A DNA stretch of 64,000 nt from Gallionella sp. (GCA_023259035.1 JAHFRA010000015.1:1-64000); one strand, 5' to 3'; shown: positions 1 through 9,985, numbered from the stretch's first letter. The notes: generated by a model from the letters alone, not told the origin. Translations and numbers: made by a program.

Positions 1-177
1 CATCAGCAGCGAGCGGCCTTGCGGCAGCTTTTCCAGTCCGGCTTGCCGGGCGGCGCGCGCCGCAGCGAATACCGGGTCGTTGGCACGGGCGGCACGGTAG
101 AGCTCCAGCAGGTCGGCAGCGCTGACTGCACTGGGTATAACCAGTATAAACAGCAAAGTGCAGGACATCTTTTTCAT
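1..177 (-). CDS. tolC: TolC-family outer membrane efflux protein (N-terminal part, cut by window edge)
   Basis: 59 codons are visible and the gene runs off the left edge. It begins with a signal peptide (MKKMSCTLLFILVIPSAVSA) followed by the start of the TolC barrel family, a DLLELYRAARANDPVF motif typical of type I secretion and efflux outer membrane channels. A GAGAGGGA ribosome site precedes the ATG. It lies 31 bp downstream of the tetR gene and in line with an adaptor-permease-ATPase set, so it probably supplies the outer membrane exit duct for that pump. The family call rests on the N-terminus only. Confidence 0.82.
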   Translation of the reverse strand, partial: MKKMSCTLLFILVIPSAVSAADLLELYRAARANDPVFAAARAARQAGLEKLPQGRSLLM

Positions 178-208
178 GTCTATTCCCTCTCTCCGGTTGA
201 GCTAAAAA

Positions 209-832
209 TCAGACTTCGGCGCTACGTCTTTTGATGCCATGCAGATAAATCGGGAAAGTTTTTCTGGCTTCCTCCAATAGCAAACGCTTGCCACCAAAAA
301 TTGAAATTTGCATGACCAGACCCTGAATCATGCCGATGTAAAGTACCGCGGCACTTTTGCTGTCCAGATCGGGCGGCGCCAAAGATTGCGCCTTTGCGGA
401 ATCGAGCAAACCGGTAATCTTCGCTTCGTAGCCCGAGATGATTTCCTGGATGAGTTTGCGGAGTTTGCTGTTTTTCTTGTGCAGCAACTCGGAGAACAAT
501 AATCTTGGAATTGCGGGGTGTTTGCCAATGAAGGCGATGTGCGCAAAGAACATGCATTCAATTGCAGCGATTGGATCGTCAGCCTCTGATGCAGCCTTTT
601 CCAGGACTCCCATAAGGCGCTCGCGAATCCACTGCATGACCGCGACCCAGATGTCGTCCTTGGTCGAAAAATGCTTGAAAATAGCGCCCTGCGTGACTTG
701 CATGGCATCTGCCATATCCTGAGTTGTGACGCTATCTACGCCTTTTTCTGCCGCCAATTCCACGGCGACACGGATAATTTCGCTTTGCCTTTCTTCCGTG
801 GGTAAGCGACGTTTGATGACCACTTGATTCAT
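209..832 (-). CDS. TetR/AcrR family transcriptional regulator
   Basis: 207 aa. The N-terminal helix-turn-helix covers about residues 17-65, with the conserved VTQGAIFKHFSTKDDIW recognition segment at about 46-62. The rest is a variable all-helical ligand-binding domain, as usual for the family. It lies between the ABC efflux genes and tolC on the same strand, so it is most likely the local repressor of the efflux operon, released by a pump substrate that cannot be named from sequence. I did not identify its operator. The gene seems complete and intact. Confidence 0.88.
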   Translation of the reverse strand: MNQVVIKRRLPTEERQSEIIRVAVELAAEKGVDSVTTQDMADAMQVTQGAIFKHFSTKDDIWVAVMQWIRERLMGVLEKAASEADDPIAAIECMFFAHIAFIGKHPAIPRLLFSELLHKKNSKLRKLIQEIISGYEAKITGLLDSAKAQSLAPPDLDSKSAAVLYIGMIQGLVMQISIFGGKRLLLEEARKTFPIYLHGIKRRSAEV

Positions 833-856
833 AACATTTCTCCAGAAAAGTTTCTG

Positions 857-1106
857 TTAACCCGGATATTTCGCCGGATCGCGGGATGATGGCGAGGCGG
901 TTTGCGAGCAGATTTGCGCATCCCGCGCCAAGCCGATAGCCGCGCCTATCGGCGCGAAGCGGGAGCGCGAAGATGCCGCACAGCGACCGCCAGCACCCGC
1001 GAAGGCCTGCGGTACAAACCGGATTTCACTCTTGTTGGCCTGCGCCCCTGTATTCATGCCGCTTTCCATTGGTTCTAGGACCGGTCCGGTGAAATATCCG
1101 GGTTAA
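857..1106. mobile_element. MITE-like 250 bp element with terminal inverted repeats
   Basis: The segment is bounded by 24 bp imperfect inverted repeats (TTAACCCGGATATTTC... at 857-880 and its complement at 1083-1106, 22 of 24 matching). Inside is a further perfect hairpin with arms at 932-939 and 946-953. No credible protein is encoded. The size and terminal repeats suggest a non-autonomous insertion (MITE) in the efflux operon between the ATPase and tetR genes. The right terminal repeat contains the stop codon of the ATPase gene (1103-1105). No obvious target duplication was seen, so the class is uncertain. Confidence 0.55.
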
Positions 1107-1810
1107 GCATCTCTGCCTTCTCCCGCTTCTTCATAAGTTCGACCATCGCGGATATGATATATGCGCTTGAAGGTCGGGATGATTTTTTCATCGTGTGTGA
1201 CAACGATAATGGCGGTTTGGTATTGCTTCGCCATCCGATTCAGAATGCGCACCACAGTTAATGCCCGTTCGCTATCCAATGGAGCCGTTGGCTCATCGGC
1301 GAGAATGATCGGCGGGCGATTGGCCAGTGCGCGGGCGATTGACACGCGCTGCTGTTCACCGCCGGAAAGCTCTGAGACCTGCGCCTTGGCACGGTGGCCA
1401 ACATCAAGCGCATCAAGCAACTCCTTGGCGCGGCTTCGTGCCTGCCCGTTCGAGACACCGGCCAGCATCGGCAACAGGGCAATGTTGTCGGTTACATCCA
1501 GAAACGGAATCAAATAAGGGGCCTGGAAAACGAAACCGATACGGTCACGTCTCAAGGCGCGCAGGTCGTCAATTTTCCATGTGCCCTCGAAAATCGTCTG
1601 TCCGCCCAGCTGCATTTTACCCGCAGTCGGCTCGATAACAGCACCCAGACATTTCAGCAAAGTGCTTTTGCCCGACCCGCTCGGCCCGACTAAGCCGATC
1701 ACCTCACCAGGCCAGATAGTCATGTCCACGCCTTTCAGCGCATCAACGGCGGTATCGCCCGCGCCGTAGCGTTTTCTCAGGTTTTCGATATGAATTGCCG
1801 GTTCGCTCAT
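1103..1810 (-). CDS. ABC transporter ATP-binding protein (MacB/LolD/DevA type)
   Basis: 235 aa from the ATG at 1810, chosen because GGAGG lies just upstream; a longer start at 1843 would overlap the permease gene. It has the full ATPase motif set: Walker A GPSGSGKST (42-50), Q-loop FQAPYL (about 95-100), signature LSGGEQQR (148-155), Walker B with ADEP (171-174) and the switch His206. It powers the adjacent FtsX-type permease (gap 4 bp). The order adaptor, permease, ATPase resembles DevBCA and MacAB-like exporters. The stop codon falls inside a MITE-like terminal repeat, so the last residues may have been altered by insertion. Confidence 0.9.
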   Translation of the reverse strand: MSEPAIHIENLRKRYGAGDTAVDALKGVDMTIWPGEVIGLVGPSGSGKSTLLKCLGAVIEPTAGKMQLGGQTIFEGTWKIDDLRALRRDRIGFVFQAPYLIPFLDVTDNIALLPMLAGVSNGQARSRAKELLDALDVGHRAKAQVSELSGGEQQRVSIARALANRPPIILADEPTAPLDSERALTVVRILNRMAKQYQTAIIVVTHDEKIIPTFKRIYHIRDGRTYEEAGEGRDA

Positions 1811-1814
1811 ATTG

Positions 1815-3008
1815 TCATCCTCCGATCGCGGTGGCTGGATCAATCCGCAATGCCGCGCGGATCGCGAAGATGCTGGCCAGTGAACACATCAGCATAACCA
1901 GAATAAAGCCACGGATCGCGTCTCCGGGAATGAGCAAAACATATTTCGGGAACAGCGGCGCCCACAGTGTAGCCGCTGTTTTGCCGACCACAAAACCGAT
2001 CAAACCAAGACCGAGCGCCTGTTGCAATATCATGCCGCTGATCGTTTGATTGCCCGCCCCTACCAGCTTGAGCACCGCAATTTCTCGAATTTTATTCATG
2101 GTCATCGTGTAGATGATAAAGGCCACAATCGCGGCACTGACGATGGATAAAATCACCAGAAACATGAAAATCTGTTTGGCCGAAGTGGCAATCAACCTAG
2201 CCACCAGAATTTCCTCCATCTGGTCTTTGGTATATGCCTGCAAATGTTTCCAGCGCCGGATCTGCCTGGCAATATCCTGTTCGTCGCGACCGGTTTTAAT
2301 GCGCACCAGTACCGCATTGACCATGTGACTGGTAATCTGGCTTGCCAGAACGCTGTCCAGCAATCCCGGCACACCGGGGCGATTAAAAGCCGGATTCGCT
2401 GTTGTTCGCGCGCGGTCGTTCAGCAATGCGTCATTGTCTTTCAGGAACTGCACTTCCTGTGCATCCTTGAGTGTAACGAACACCATCGGATCGCCGCTTG
2501 ATGAGACCATCCGTCGCGTTAACCCCACTACCGTGTATTGGTGGCGGCGAATCTGGATGCGCTCGCCAAGTGCCAGCCCGGTCTTGATATCGGCCAGCGC
2601 TTCATAGTGTGTGTGGGTCATCGGGCGTCCAGCCACCAGATAGGCGGGCTCGCCCGGTTTGCCTTGCTCGATGCCTACCAGCATGATGCGCACATCCTTG
2701 CCGCCTTGCTGGATTTGCATGGTCAGATATGCCACGTTTCCCGCTTCCGTAACCCCCTCCTGGCCGAGTATGTCGCGCGCCACATCATCGTGAATACTGG
2801 AGGGTTCTGCATAAGGGCCAAGCGTGTCTTGCTGAACCACCCAGAGATCCGCTCCGGCGTTGTCGATCAGCGCCTTGCCATCGTCCACCATGCCGCGATA
2901 GACGCCAGCCATCGTCAGCGTGACACCAATCAGCAAACCCAGCCCCACACCGGTAAAAACGAACTTGCCCCAACCATGCAGAATGTCGCGGCCTGCGAGA
3001 TTGATCAC
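1815..3008 (-). CDS. FtsX-like ABC transporter permease (DevC/MacB type)
   Basis: 397 aa, GTG start 2 bp after the adaptor stop. The topology is that of FtsX/MacB permeases: one membrane segment near residues 15-37, a large periplasmic domain, then three hydrophobic segments in the C-terminal third (about 275-300, 325-350, 365-390). It would form the inner-membrane part of a tripartite exporter with the adjacent ATPase, adaptor and TolC. The substrate is unknown; related systems export glycolipids, peptides or macrolides. Tight spacing on both sides indicates translational coupling. Confidence 0.88.
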   Translation of the reverse strand: MINLAGRDILHGWGKFVFTGVGLGLLIGVTLTMAGVYRGMVDDGKALIDNAGADLWVVQQDTLGPYAEPSSIHDDVARDILGQEGVTEAGNVAYLTMQIQQGGKDVRIMLVGIEQGKPGEPAYLVAGRPMTHTHYEALADIKTGLALGERIQIRRHQYTVVGLTRRMVSSSGDPMVFVTLKDAQEVQFLKDNDALLNDRARTTANPAFNRPGVPGLLDSVLASQITSHMVNAVLVRIKTGRDEQDIARQIRRWKHLQAYTKDQMEEILVARLIATSAKQIFMFLVILSIVSAAIVAFIIYTMTMNKIREIAVLKLVGAGNQTISGMILQQALGLGLIGFVVGKTAATLWAPLFPKYVLLIPGDAIRGFILVMLMCSLASIFAIRAALRIDPATAIGG

Positions 3009-3010
3009 AA

Positions 3011-4180
3011 TCAGTTCCTCACAATTGCCGGTACGACCTTCAGCTTCAAATCTTCTTTTATCGCCTGCTGGCTGTAAACAATCACCTCATCGCTATCACC
3101 GAGCCCGCCGAGTATTTGTGTGCGGCCATCCAGAGTGGCGACGCCTGTTTTTACAGGCCTGAACTTGGCAAGGCTGTTTTGCAGCACCCAGACCCCGTCT
3201 TGCTGGTTGATCCGTTTGACCGCTGCGGTGGGTATCGAGCGTGTTTTCTCCTGAGCAGGCAATTTGATCGTGACTTCGGCATATTCGCCGAGGCTGGCAT
3301 TCGGTTCCGGCGCAGCAAAGGAAACATTCACGATGCGTTCTTCGGTAACGGCGTCGCTAATCAAATCAACTCGCTCAACCGCTCCAGGAATGCTGGTTTG
3401 CGGATGCGAGCGCAGCACGATATTGGTCTTTTGTCCCGCCACAACCATTCCGGCCTGCTTTTGGTCGATGCGGGTCTTGACCCATAAATCGGTCGGTTCA
3501 ATCACTTGAATTGCCGTTTGCCCGGGAACAATGATCGCGCCTTGTTCGACCAGCCTTGCAGTGACAATCCCGTTCACGGAACTTGTCAGTTTGGTTTGCT
3601 CCAACAGCTTGGCGATGCCCGCCGTATCAGACTGCGCTTTGCCGTAATCACGTTTTGCCGCAGCCAATGAGGCGCTAGCTGCATCCAGCGCAGCAAGCGC
3701 AGTCGTTTTTTCATTCAGCTTGGCATCCAGCATTTCCTGGCTGATAAAACCTTTCGCATGCAATTCGCCATATCTTTTATACGTGGAGGAGATGGTCTTG
3801 CCCTGGCTTTGTGCTTGTACCAGCTGTGCTTCCGCCACCTTGATTGAATTGGCGGAGCGTTCTGCCATCAACCGGCTGCTGGTCAGCTTTTCATCGAGAT
3901 CAATAGGATCCAGTTCGGCCACGACCTGACCTGCCTTCACATGATCTCCCTGATCGACCAGCAGCTTTTTGATTCGTCCGGTCATCACAGGGGAAATATT
4001 GTAGCTATGCCTCGCCTCGACAACACCAACGCCAAATGTCTCGGCAGCAAGGTTCCCTGTCTGAATTTTCTCGGTAGTTACCTTGATTGGGGCTAATGGC
4101 CCCTGGGTCATAACCAGCCAGAAAAAGGCGGAAACCGCCAAGATGGCTGCCAGAATTAATTTAAACCTGAGTTTTGACAT
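3011..4180 (-). CDS. HlyD/RND-type periplasmic adaptor subunit
   Basis: 389 aa from the ATG at 4180, preceded by a GGGGCGG ribosome site; upstream alternatives add 23 residues with no homology value. One N-terminal membrane anchor (about 5-25) is followed by a biotinyl-lipoyl half (motif SPVMTGRIKKLLVDQGDHV at about 62-80), a coiled-coil hairpin rich in Ala, Gln and Lys, the second lipoyl half and a beta-barrel region. This is the classic membrane fusion protein that joins an inner-membrane ABC pump to TolC. First gene of the minus-strand efflux operon. Confidence 0.9.
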   Translation of the reverse strand: MSKLRFKLILAAILAVSAFFWLVMTQGPLAPIKVTTEKIQTGNLAAETFGVGVVEARHSYNISPVMTGRIKKLLVDQGDHVKAGQVVAELDPIDLDEKLTSSRLMAERSANSIKVAEAQLVQAQSQGKTISSTYKRYGELHAKGFISQEMLDAKLNEKTTALAALDAASASLAAAKRDYGKAQSDTAGIAKLLEQTKLTSSVNGIVTARLVEQGAIIVPGQTAIQVIEPTDLWVKTRIDQKQAGMVVAGQKTNIVLRSHPQTSIPGAVERVDLISDAVTEERIVNVSFAAPEPNASLGEYAEVTIKLPAQEKTRSIPTAAVKRINQQDGVWVLQNSLAKFRPVKTGVATLDGRTQILGGLGDSDEVIVYSQQAIKEDLKLKVVPAIVRN

Positions 4181-4344
4181 CAGTCCGCCCCACAGCAACA
4201 TAAGTAAGTATTCAATTACTATCCTACAAGAGTATTGCCCGGCATGCAAGTTATTGCGTGCCGGTTCTTGTTGGGTTATATGGGGCAGGAGGCGGCACTA
4301 ATAAATGGCGCCGCTCCGCATTGAAAGAAATGCCGCTTGCGCTA

Positions 4345-6540
4345 CTAACCCGGCGTGGATTGCGATGAAATCAACAGATTCCCGGATCGCCAGCGTTTCA
4401 GCAGCAGCGCATTGCTCACTACCGATACCGAACTCATCGCCATTGCCGCACCGGCAATCACCGGATTGAGCATGCCCAGCGCGGCGAGCGGGATGCCCAG
4501 CACGTTGTAGGCGAATGCGAAAAACAGGTTCTGGCGGATTTTCTTCAGCGAGGCGCGCGACAGTGAAATCGCGTCCGCCACGCTCATCAGATCGTTGCGC
4601 ATCAGCGTGATGTCGGCCGCCTCGATGGCGATGTCGCTGCCGCTGCGCATCGCGAAGCTGACATCGGCGGCGGCCAGCGCGGGCGCGTCGTTGATGCCGT
4701 CGCCGACCATGCCGATAAGCTGGCCTTCAGCCTTGAACGATTGTACTTGTGCCGCCTTGTCCTGCGGCAGCACCTCGGCGCGAAATTCCGTGATGCCTGC
4801 CTGCTGTGCAATCGCCTGTGCGGTGGCCTGGTTGTCGCCGCTCAGCATCACCACGCGAATGCCCATCGCGGCGAGCTGCGCCACGGCGGCGCGGCTGCTG
4901 GCGCGCAGTTGATCGGCGAAGGCGATATAGCCCAGTAACTTGCCGTCACAGGCAATGGCGATCACGCTTTTACCTTGTTGCTGCAAGCCCAGTATTTGCC
5001 GTTCATCAACCGTTATTCCTTCACTTATGGCGAAGCCGGGCGAGCCGAGCAGGTAATGTTTTCCGTCGACTTCGGCGCGCAGGCCGTGGCCGGATATTTC
5101 GCTGATGTTTGCGCTTTGTTCTGGTGTCACTAGCCGACTCTGGGCGTAATCGAGCAAGGCGCGCGACAGCGGGTGCGTGGAGCCCTGCGCCAGCATCGCC
5201 GCCGTTTGCAGCAATTCAATTTCGGCGACATCGGGCATCGGCAGCAAGTCGGTCACATCCGGCTTGCCAATGGTCAGCGTGCCGGTTTTGTCCACCACCA
5301 ATACCGAGAGTTTATGCGCGCGTTCCAGAGCGGCGGCATCCTTGACCAGAATGCCCGCCTGTGCGGCGCGCCCGGTGGCCACGACCAAGGCAGTCGGCGT
5401 TGCCAGCCCGAGCGCGCATGGGCAGGAGATAACCAGCACCGCCACGGCATTGATCAGCGCCGTGGCAAAGCCGCTGCCCGCCATCCACCAGGCGGCGAAG
5501 GTCAGCAGCGCGATGACTACCACCGCCGGAACAAATACGGCAGAAATTTGATCGGCGAGTTTTTGTATCGCGGCCTTCGATCCTTGCGCCTGCTCCACCA
5601 GCCGGATAATCGCGGCGAGCTGGGTATGCGACCCCACCGCCAGCGCGCGGCATTTCAGCAAGCCGTGCTGGTTGAAGGTGGCGGCATACACCTTGTCGCC
5701 GGGCTGCTTGCCTTGCGGAATACTTTCCCCGGTGAGCATGGCCTCGTCCAGGCTGGATGCGCCTTCCAGCACGATGCCATCGACCGGCACGCTTTCGCCG
5801 GGGCGCACCAGAAACACATCGTCCACTTGCATCTGTTCGACGGCTAGCTCCTGCATCACGCCGTCGCGTTCGACATGGGCCATTTTCGGTTGCAGATTGA
5901 TCAGCGCCTCCAGCGCGCTGGAAGCCTTGCCCTTGGCGCGCGCTTCCAGCAGCTTGCCGAGCAGTACGAGTGTAATTAGAGTTGCGCTCGCTTCAAAGTA
6001 AACCGGCTGATCCAATTTGAATAGCAGCACCGCGCAACTCAGCAAATACGCCGCACTGGTGCCGAGCGCCACCAGCACATCCATGTTTGCGCCGCCACCG
6101 CGCAGGCTGCTCCATGAGCCGGTATAAAAACGCCGACCGCTCCAGAATTGCACCGGCGTGGCGAGCAGCCATTGCAGCCAGCCCGGCAACATGGCGTGAA
6201 TGCCGACGAACATCAGCAGCATTTCCGCCAGCAGCGGCAGCGTGAGCAACACCGCGATAAGAAATTGTATTTGCTCTTGGCGGTAAGCGGCGGCGCGTGC
6301 CTGTTTTTCGGCGGCAAAATCACGCAGCGGATGCGCGTCGAAGCCCGCGCCCTGTATGGCTTTTGTCAAGTCTGCAAGCGAGGTTTGGCGCGGGTTGTAG
6401 GCGATATGCGCTTTTTCGGTGGCGATGTTCACCGTCGCCGCCACTTCCGGCAATTGGTTCAACACTTTTTCCAGGCGCGCAGAACAGGACGCGCAATGCA
6501 TGCCGGTGATTTGCAGATCGATGTGGGTTGGCGTAGCCAT
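4345..6540 (-). CDS. copA: Copper-translocating P1B-type ATPase
   Basis: 731 aa with a single N-terminal heavy-metal-binding domain (GMHCASC, 13-19). The membrane CPC triad typical of Cu(I) pumps is at 373-375, the actuator TGES at 270-273, the phosphorylation site DKTGTLT at 417-423, an HP motif (STHPLSRALL) and a GDGINDAPA hinge. It would export cytosolic Cu(I) across the inner membrane. The length is usual for one-domain CopA proteins. It follows the DUF2892 gene on the same strand, separated by two hairpins. No CueR-type operator was recognised. Confidence 0.95.
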   Translation of the reverse strand: MATPTHIDLQITGMHCASCSARLEKVLNQLPEVAATVNIATEKAHIAYNPRQTSLADLTKAIQGAGFDAHPLRDFAAEKQARAAAYRQEQIQFLIAVLLTLPLLAEMLLMFVGIHAMLPGWLQWLLATPVQFWSGRRFYTGSWSSLRGGGANMDVLVALGTSAAYLLSCAVLLFKLDQPVYFEASATLITLVLLGKLLEARAKGKASSALEALINLQPKMAHVERDGVMQELAVEQMQVDDVFLVRPGESVPVDGIVLEGASSLDEAMLTGESIPQGKQPGDKVYAATFNQHGLLKCRALAVGSHTQLAAIIRLVEQAQGSKAAIQKLADQISAVFVPAVVVIALLTFAAWWMAGSGFATALINAVAVLVISCPCALGLATPTALVVATGRAAQAGILVKDAAALERAHKLSVLVVDKTGTLTIGKPDVTDLLPMPDVAEIELLQTAAMLAQGSTHPLSRALLDYAQSRLVTPEQSANISEISGHGLRAEVDGKHYLLGSPGFAISEGITVDERQILGLQQQGKSVIAIACDGKLLGYIAFADQLRASSRAAVAQLAAMGIRVVMLSGDNQATAQAIAQQAGITEFRAEVLPQDKAAQVQSFKAEGQLIGMVGDGINDAPALAAADVSFAMRSGSDIAIEAADITLMRNDLMSVADAISLSRASLKKIRQNLFFAFAYNVLGIPLAALGMLNPVIAGAAMAMSSVSVVSNALLLKRWRSGNLLISSQSTPG

Positions 6541-6555
6541 GTGCGGATTATATGC

Positions 6556-6615
6556 CCATCCCGTCGAAGGGCGGCGGGATGGAAGACGCCCGATAGGCGG
6601 AATGGGCTATCGGGC
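6556..6615. repeat. Tandem hairpins between DUF2892 gene and copA
   Basis: Two adjacent stem-loops fill the gap. The first has arms CCATCCCG (6556-6563) and CGGGATGG (6575-6582). The second has arms GCCCGATAG (6588-6596) and CTATCGGGC (6607-6615). There is no T-tract, so they look more like a REP-type repeat pair than an intrinsic terminator, although they could attenuate read-through into copA. Confidence 0.5.
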
Positions 6616-6641
6616 GAAACGGGGAGTGAAAATGCTTCTGG

Positions 6642-6833
6642 TTATTTCTTCATCGGGCAGGTGCTTAGGCCGAAAATCGAATAGGCCGGGCAGACGCCTA
6701 TCGCGCCGGTCAGCAAGGGCATTATGCCTATCCAGCCCCATACGCCCACCGTGCCGGTGGCAGCCAACCCGATCAATACCAAGCCGGCAATTACCCGTAA
6801 TGCGCGATCAATTGTTCCTTCGTTCGGTTTCAT
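6642..6833 (-). CDS. DUF2892 (YgaP-like) small inner membrane protein
   Basis: 63 aa. The pattern NEGTIDRALRVIAG...GLAATG...G...CPAYSIFGLSTCP is the hallmark of DUF2892, the two-helix membrane domain also found at the C-terminus of YgaP rhodaneses. Two hydrophobic segments (about 10-30 and 33-50) are joined by a short turn, and conserved cysteines lie near the C-terminus (about 48 and 59). Function unknown; such proteins often sit beside thiol, sulfur or metal-stress genes. The gene lies between a Crp/Fnr regulator and copA, with a CRP-like palindrome upstream. Confidence 0.85.
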   Translation of the reverse strand: MKPNEGTIDRALRVIAGLVLIGLAATGTVGVWGWIGIMPLLTGAIGVCPAYSIFGLSTCPMKK

Positions 6834-6893
6834 TATGAACTCCTTGTATGAATCAGTGATATTTGCAGGTTAAACGAGTTGTATCTCAATGTC

Positions 6894-6909
6894 TGTGATA
6901 AAAATCACA
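6894..6909. promoter_or_regulatory. Crp/Fnr-type operator upstream of the DUF2892 gene
   Basis: TGTGATAAAAATCACA is a perfect TGTGA-N6-TCACA palindrome, matching the CRP consensus half-sites. It lies 61 bp upstream of the DUF2892 start and 64 bp downstream of the Crp/Fnr regulator gene stop. The distance suits activation, so the neighbouring regulator probably controls the DUF2892 gene and perhaps copA. Confidence 0.6.
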
Positions 6910-6972
6910 CAGGGTAAAACGGGAGGCATCATGTGGCGGAAGTATTTCGCCGGTCAGTTTCCGGCCTGCGCT

Positions 6973-7638
6973 TTAAAGCTCAGAGAATTTCTTAAGGGAT
7001 GCTGCGTCGGCGATTTCGATTTGCTCGCGCCCTAATTTTACCCAGCCTTGCTCGGCAAAGCCTTTGAGCAGGCGGCTGACGATTTCGCGCGCGCTACCGA
7101 GTTCGTCGGCAAGCGCCTGATGGGTGGCGCGTACAGGGGAAGCTTTGTTGATCAGCAGTTTAGCCAGGCGTTGGTCGAGCTTTTGAAATGCGACGGCGGA
7201 AACCAGTTGCATCAGGTCGGTAATCCGGTCGGAAAACAGGTGGAACACATAATTGCGGAATGCTTCGCAGTTGCCGAGCAGCGTGTGAAAAGCGCTCGCG
7301 GGCAGCAACACTATTTCCAATGTTTGCTCGGCAATGCCGCGCGCCTGGTAGCGTGTGTGACCGAGCAGGCAACTGCTGGTGAGGATGCAGCTCTCGCCAG
7401 AAACGACGCGATACAGCTGCAACTCGCGCCCGCTCGGCGTGGACTTGATGACGCGGATGCTGCCGGATAACAGCAGCGGAAAGCCTTGGCAGGACTGGTT
7501 TTCGTCGAACACCACCGTCCCCGCCGGGACATGCATCACAATTGCTGATGCCACTAAGGATTCCAGTTCTGCAGCAGGCAATTCGCGCAGCATCGGGTAT
7601 AGTTGCAATAGGCGGGATTGGGTAGCGTTATCCAGCAT
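6973..7638 (-). CDS. Crp/Fnr family transcriptional regulator
   Basis: 221 aa. The N-terminal cyclic-nucleotide-binding-like barrel covers about residues 20-130 and the C-terminal winged helix about 150-215, with recognition segment GSAREIVSRLLKGF. It lacks the N-terminal FNR cysteine cluster but has cysteines inside the sensor domain (SCQGF, ESCILTSSCLLG), a pattern seen in Crp/Fnr relatives next to DUF2892 genes, which suggests redox or thiol sensing rather than cAMP binding. It is the first of three same-strand genes and a CRP-like palindrome lies just downstream. Confidence 0.88.
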   Translation of the reverse strand: MLDNATQSRLLQLYPMLRELPAAELESLVASAIVMHVPAGTVVFDENQSCQGFPLLLSGSIRVIKSTPSGRELQLYRVVSGESCILTSSCLLGHTRYQARGIAEQTLEIVLLPASAFHTLLGNCEAFRNYVFHLFSDRITDLMQLVSAVAFQKLDQRLAKLLINKASPVRATHQALADELGSAREIVSRLLKGFAEQGWVKLGREQIEIADAASLKKFSEL

Positions 7639-7670
7639 GGAATTCAGCCCTTCTCATTGAACGTGGCGGC

Positions 7671-7726
7671 GTAGCGTGCGCTGTGCGCACGACAATGCTT
7701 GGGGTCGTGCGCATAGCGCACGCTAC
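7671..7726. repeat. GTAGCGTGCGC palindromic repeat, copy 1
   Basis: GTAGCGTGCGCTGTGCGCAC and its near-complement (ending GCGCACGCTAC) flank a 10-15 bp spacer. Two further copies are at 19987-20045 and 31251-31312. All three are intergenic, upstream of a gene start (here the Crp/Fnr gene). REP-like, function unknown. Confidence 0.75.
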
Positions 7727-7767
7727 ATTATTGTTTGGCACTATCCAGCTCCATTTCGAAGATCAAA

Positions 7768-7812
7768 CAAGCCTGTCCTGGGCCAAGTCGAATGGCTAGT
7801 TGTTTCATCAGG
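7768..7812. repeat. Stem-loop repeat family, copy A
   Basis: The 30 bp core at 7783-7812 (AAGTCGAATGGCTAGTTGTTT, then CATCAGG) matches cores at 13797-13826 and 18661-18690. It is preceded by a diverged hairpin (AAGCC/GGCC arms). It lies downstream of lysS, and the surrounding 7745-7856 segment also ends in inverted CCAGCT...ATTTC sequences, so the unit inserted may be about 112 bp. Confidence 0.5.
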
Positions 7813-7855
7813 AGCGAGGAAGCCAACGCAGTTTCATCGATGAAATAGAGCTGGA

Positions 7856-9361
<1,506 letters not shown>

Positions 9362-9433
9362 TTCATTATCCAAATACAAAAATTATTAAGTTTCTCATGA
9401 GAGTGGCTTCATGCCGCGATGGGCTGTTCGTGG

Positions 9434-9664
9434 TCAGTCACGCGCATCCCTGTCTTTCCGGATCAGCACTTCGCTTGGGATGGATTGCATCGGTTGGCTT
9501 GCGCGAAAAGCCGCCAGTGAACGCACCCGCATTTTGGATTGCACCGGAAGGATGCGCGCCACCGGTTCGCCCCGGCATACGACCAGCACCTCATTAGCGT
9601 CGGCGAACATTTGCTCCGGGTGGCTTAAGCCTCGGCGGGCTTCGCGGATGGTAAGGGTTTTCAT
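9434..9664 (-). CDS. Phd/YefM-type antitoxin, apparently without toxin
   Basis: 76 aa. The N-terminal half (TIREARRGLSHPEQMFADAN, then a beta strand and RGEPVARILPV) matches the DNA-binding fold of Phd/YefM antitoxins. The C-terminal tail (about 45-76) would be the toxin-binding part. The next gene downstream is lysS, only 72 bp away, so there is no room for a toxin after it. The upstream gap (9665-10049) also holds no intact toxin. Probably an orphan antitoxin or the remnant of a pair. Confidence 0.7.
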   Translation of the reverse strand: MKTLTIREARRGLSHPEQMFADANEVLVVCRGEPVARILPVQSKMRVRSLAAFRASQPMQSIPSEVLIRKDRDARD

Positions 9665-9722
9665 CTCAATTATTGCCGTAACGTATCGTGAATCAGGCTG
9701 CGGATTATACTATCAGACAGGC

Positions 9723-9951
9723 TATAACAGCCTCTTGAGCACAAACTCCCTCGGAAACTCCAGCTTGCCGTTGATGCTCACGATATAGTCGGCAAGCCGC
9801 GCATTGATCGCGACCAGTGATTCGCCATCGGGCGCGTGTGCAACAGATTTAGCGACCAATTCTACAGCCGGTTTGCGCCCGGCGCAGGTGGCACGGAAGG
9901 TTTGAACTTCATCACAGTCAGCAACTTTTCGGCGCGGTACGCTATGCGGCT
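9723..9951 (-). pseudogene. Unidentified gene remnant (C-terminal fragment)
   Basis: An open stretch of about 75 codons without a usable start codon ends at a TAG at 9723-9725. Its C-terminus reads like real protein (LVAINARLADYIVSINGKLE, then FPREFVLKRLL). The frame is closed upstream by a stop. I do not recognise the family. It may be the tail of a gene lost when the neighbouring antitoxin was orphaned. Confidence 0.3.
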
Positions 9952-9985
9952 AGCGATGGTTCTATATCCCGGCTGTCCATTATGC

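Noticed and set aside
857-1069. 70-codon frame on the minus strand between the ABC ATPase and tetR
   Set aside because: Sits inside the MITE-like element, has no ribosome site or homology.
6549-6554. TATAAT just upstream of copA
   Set aside because: It lies within 10 bp of the start codon, leaving almost no leader, and has no supporting -35; chance match likely.
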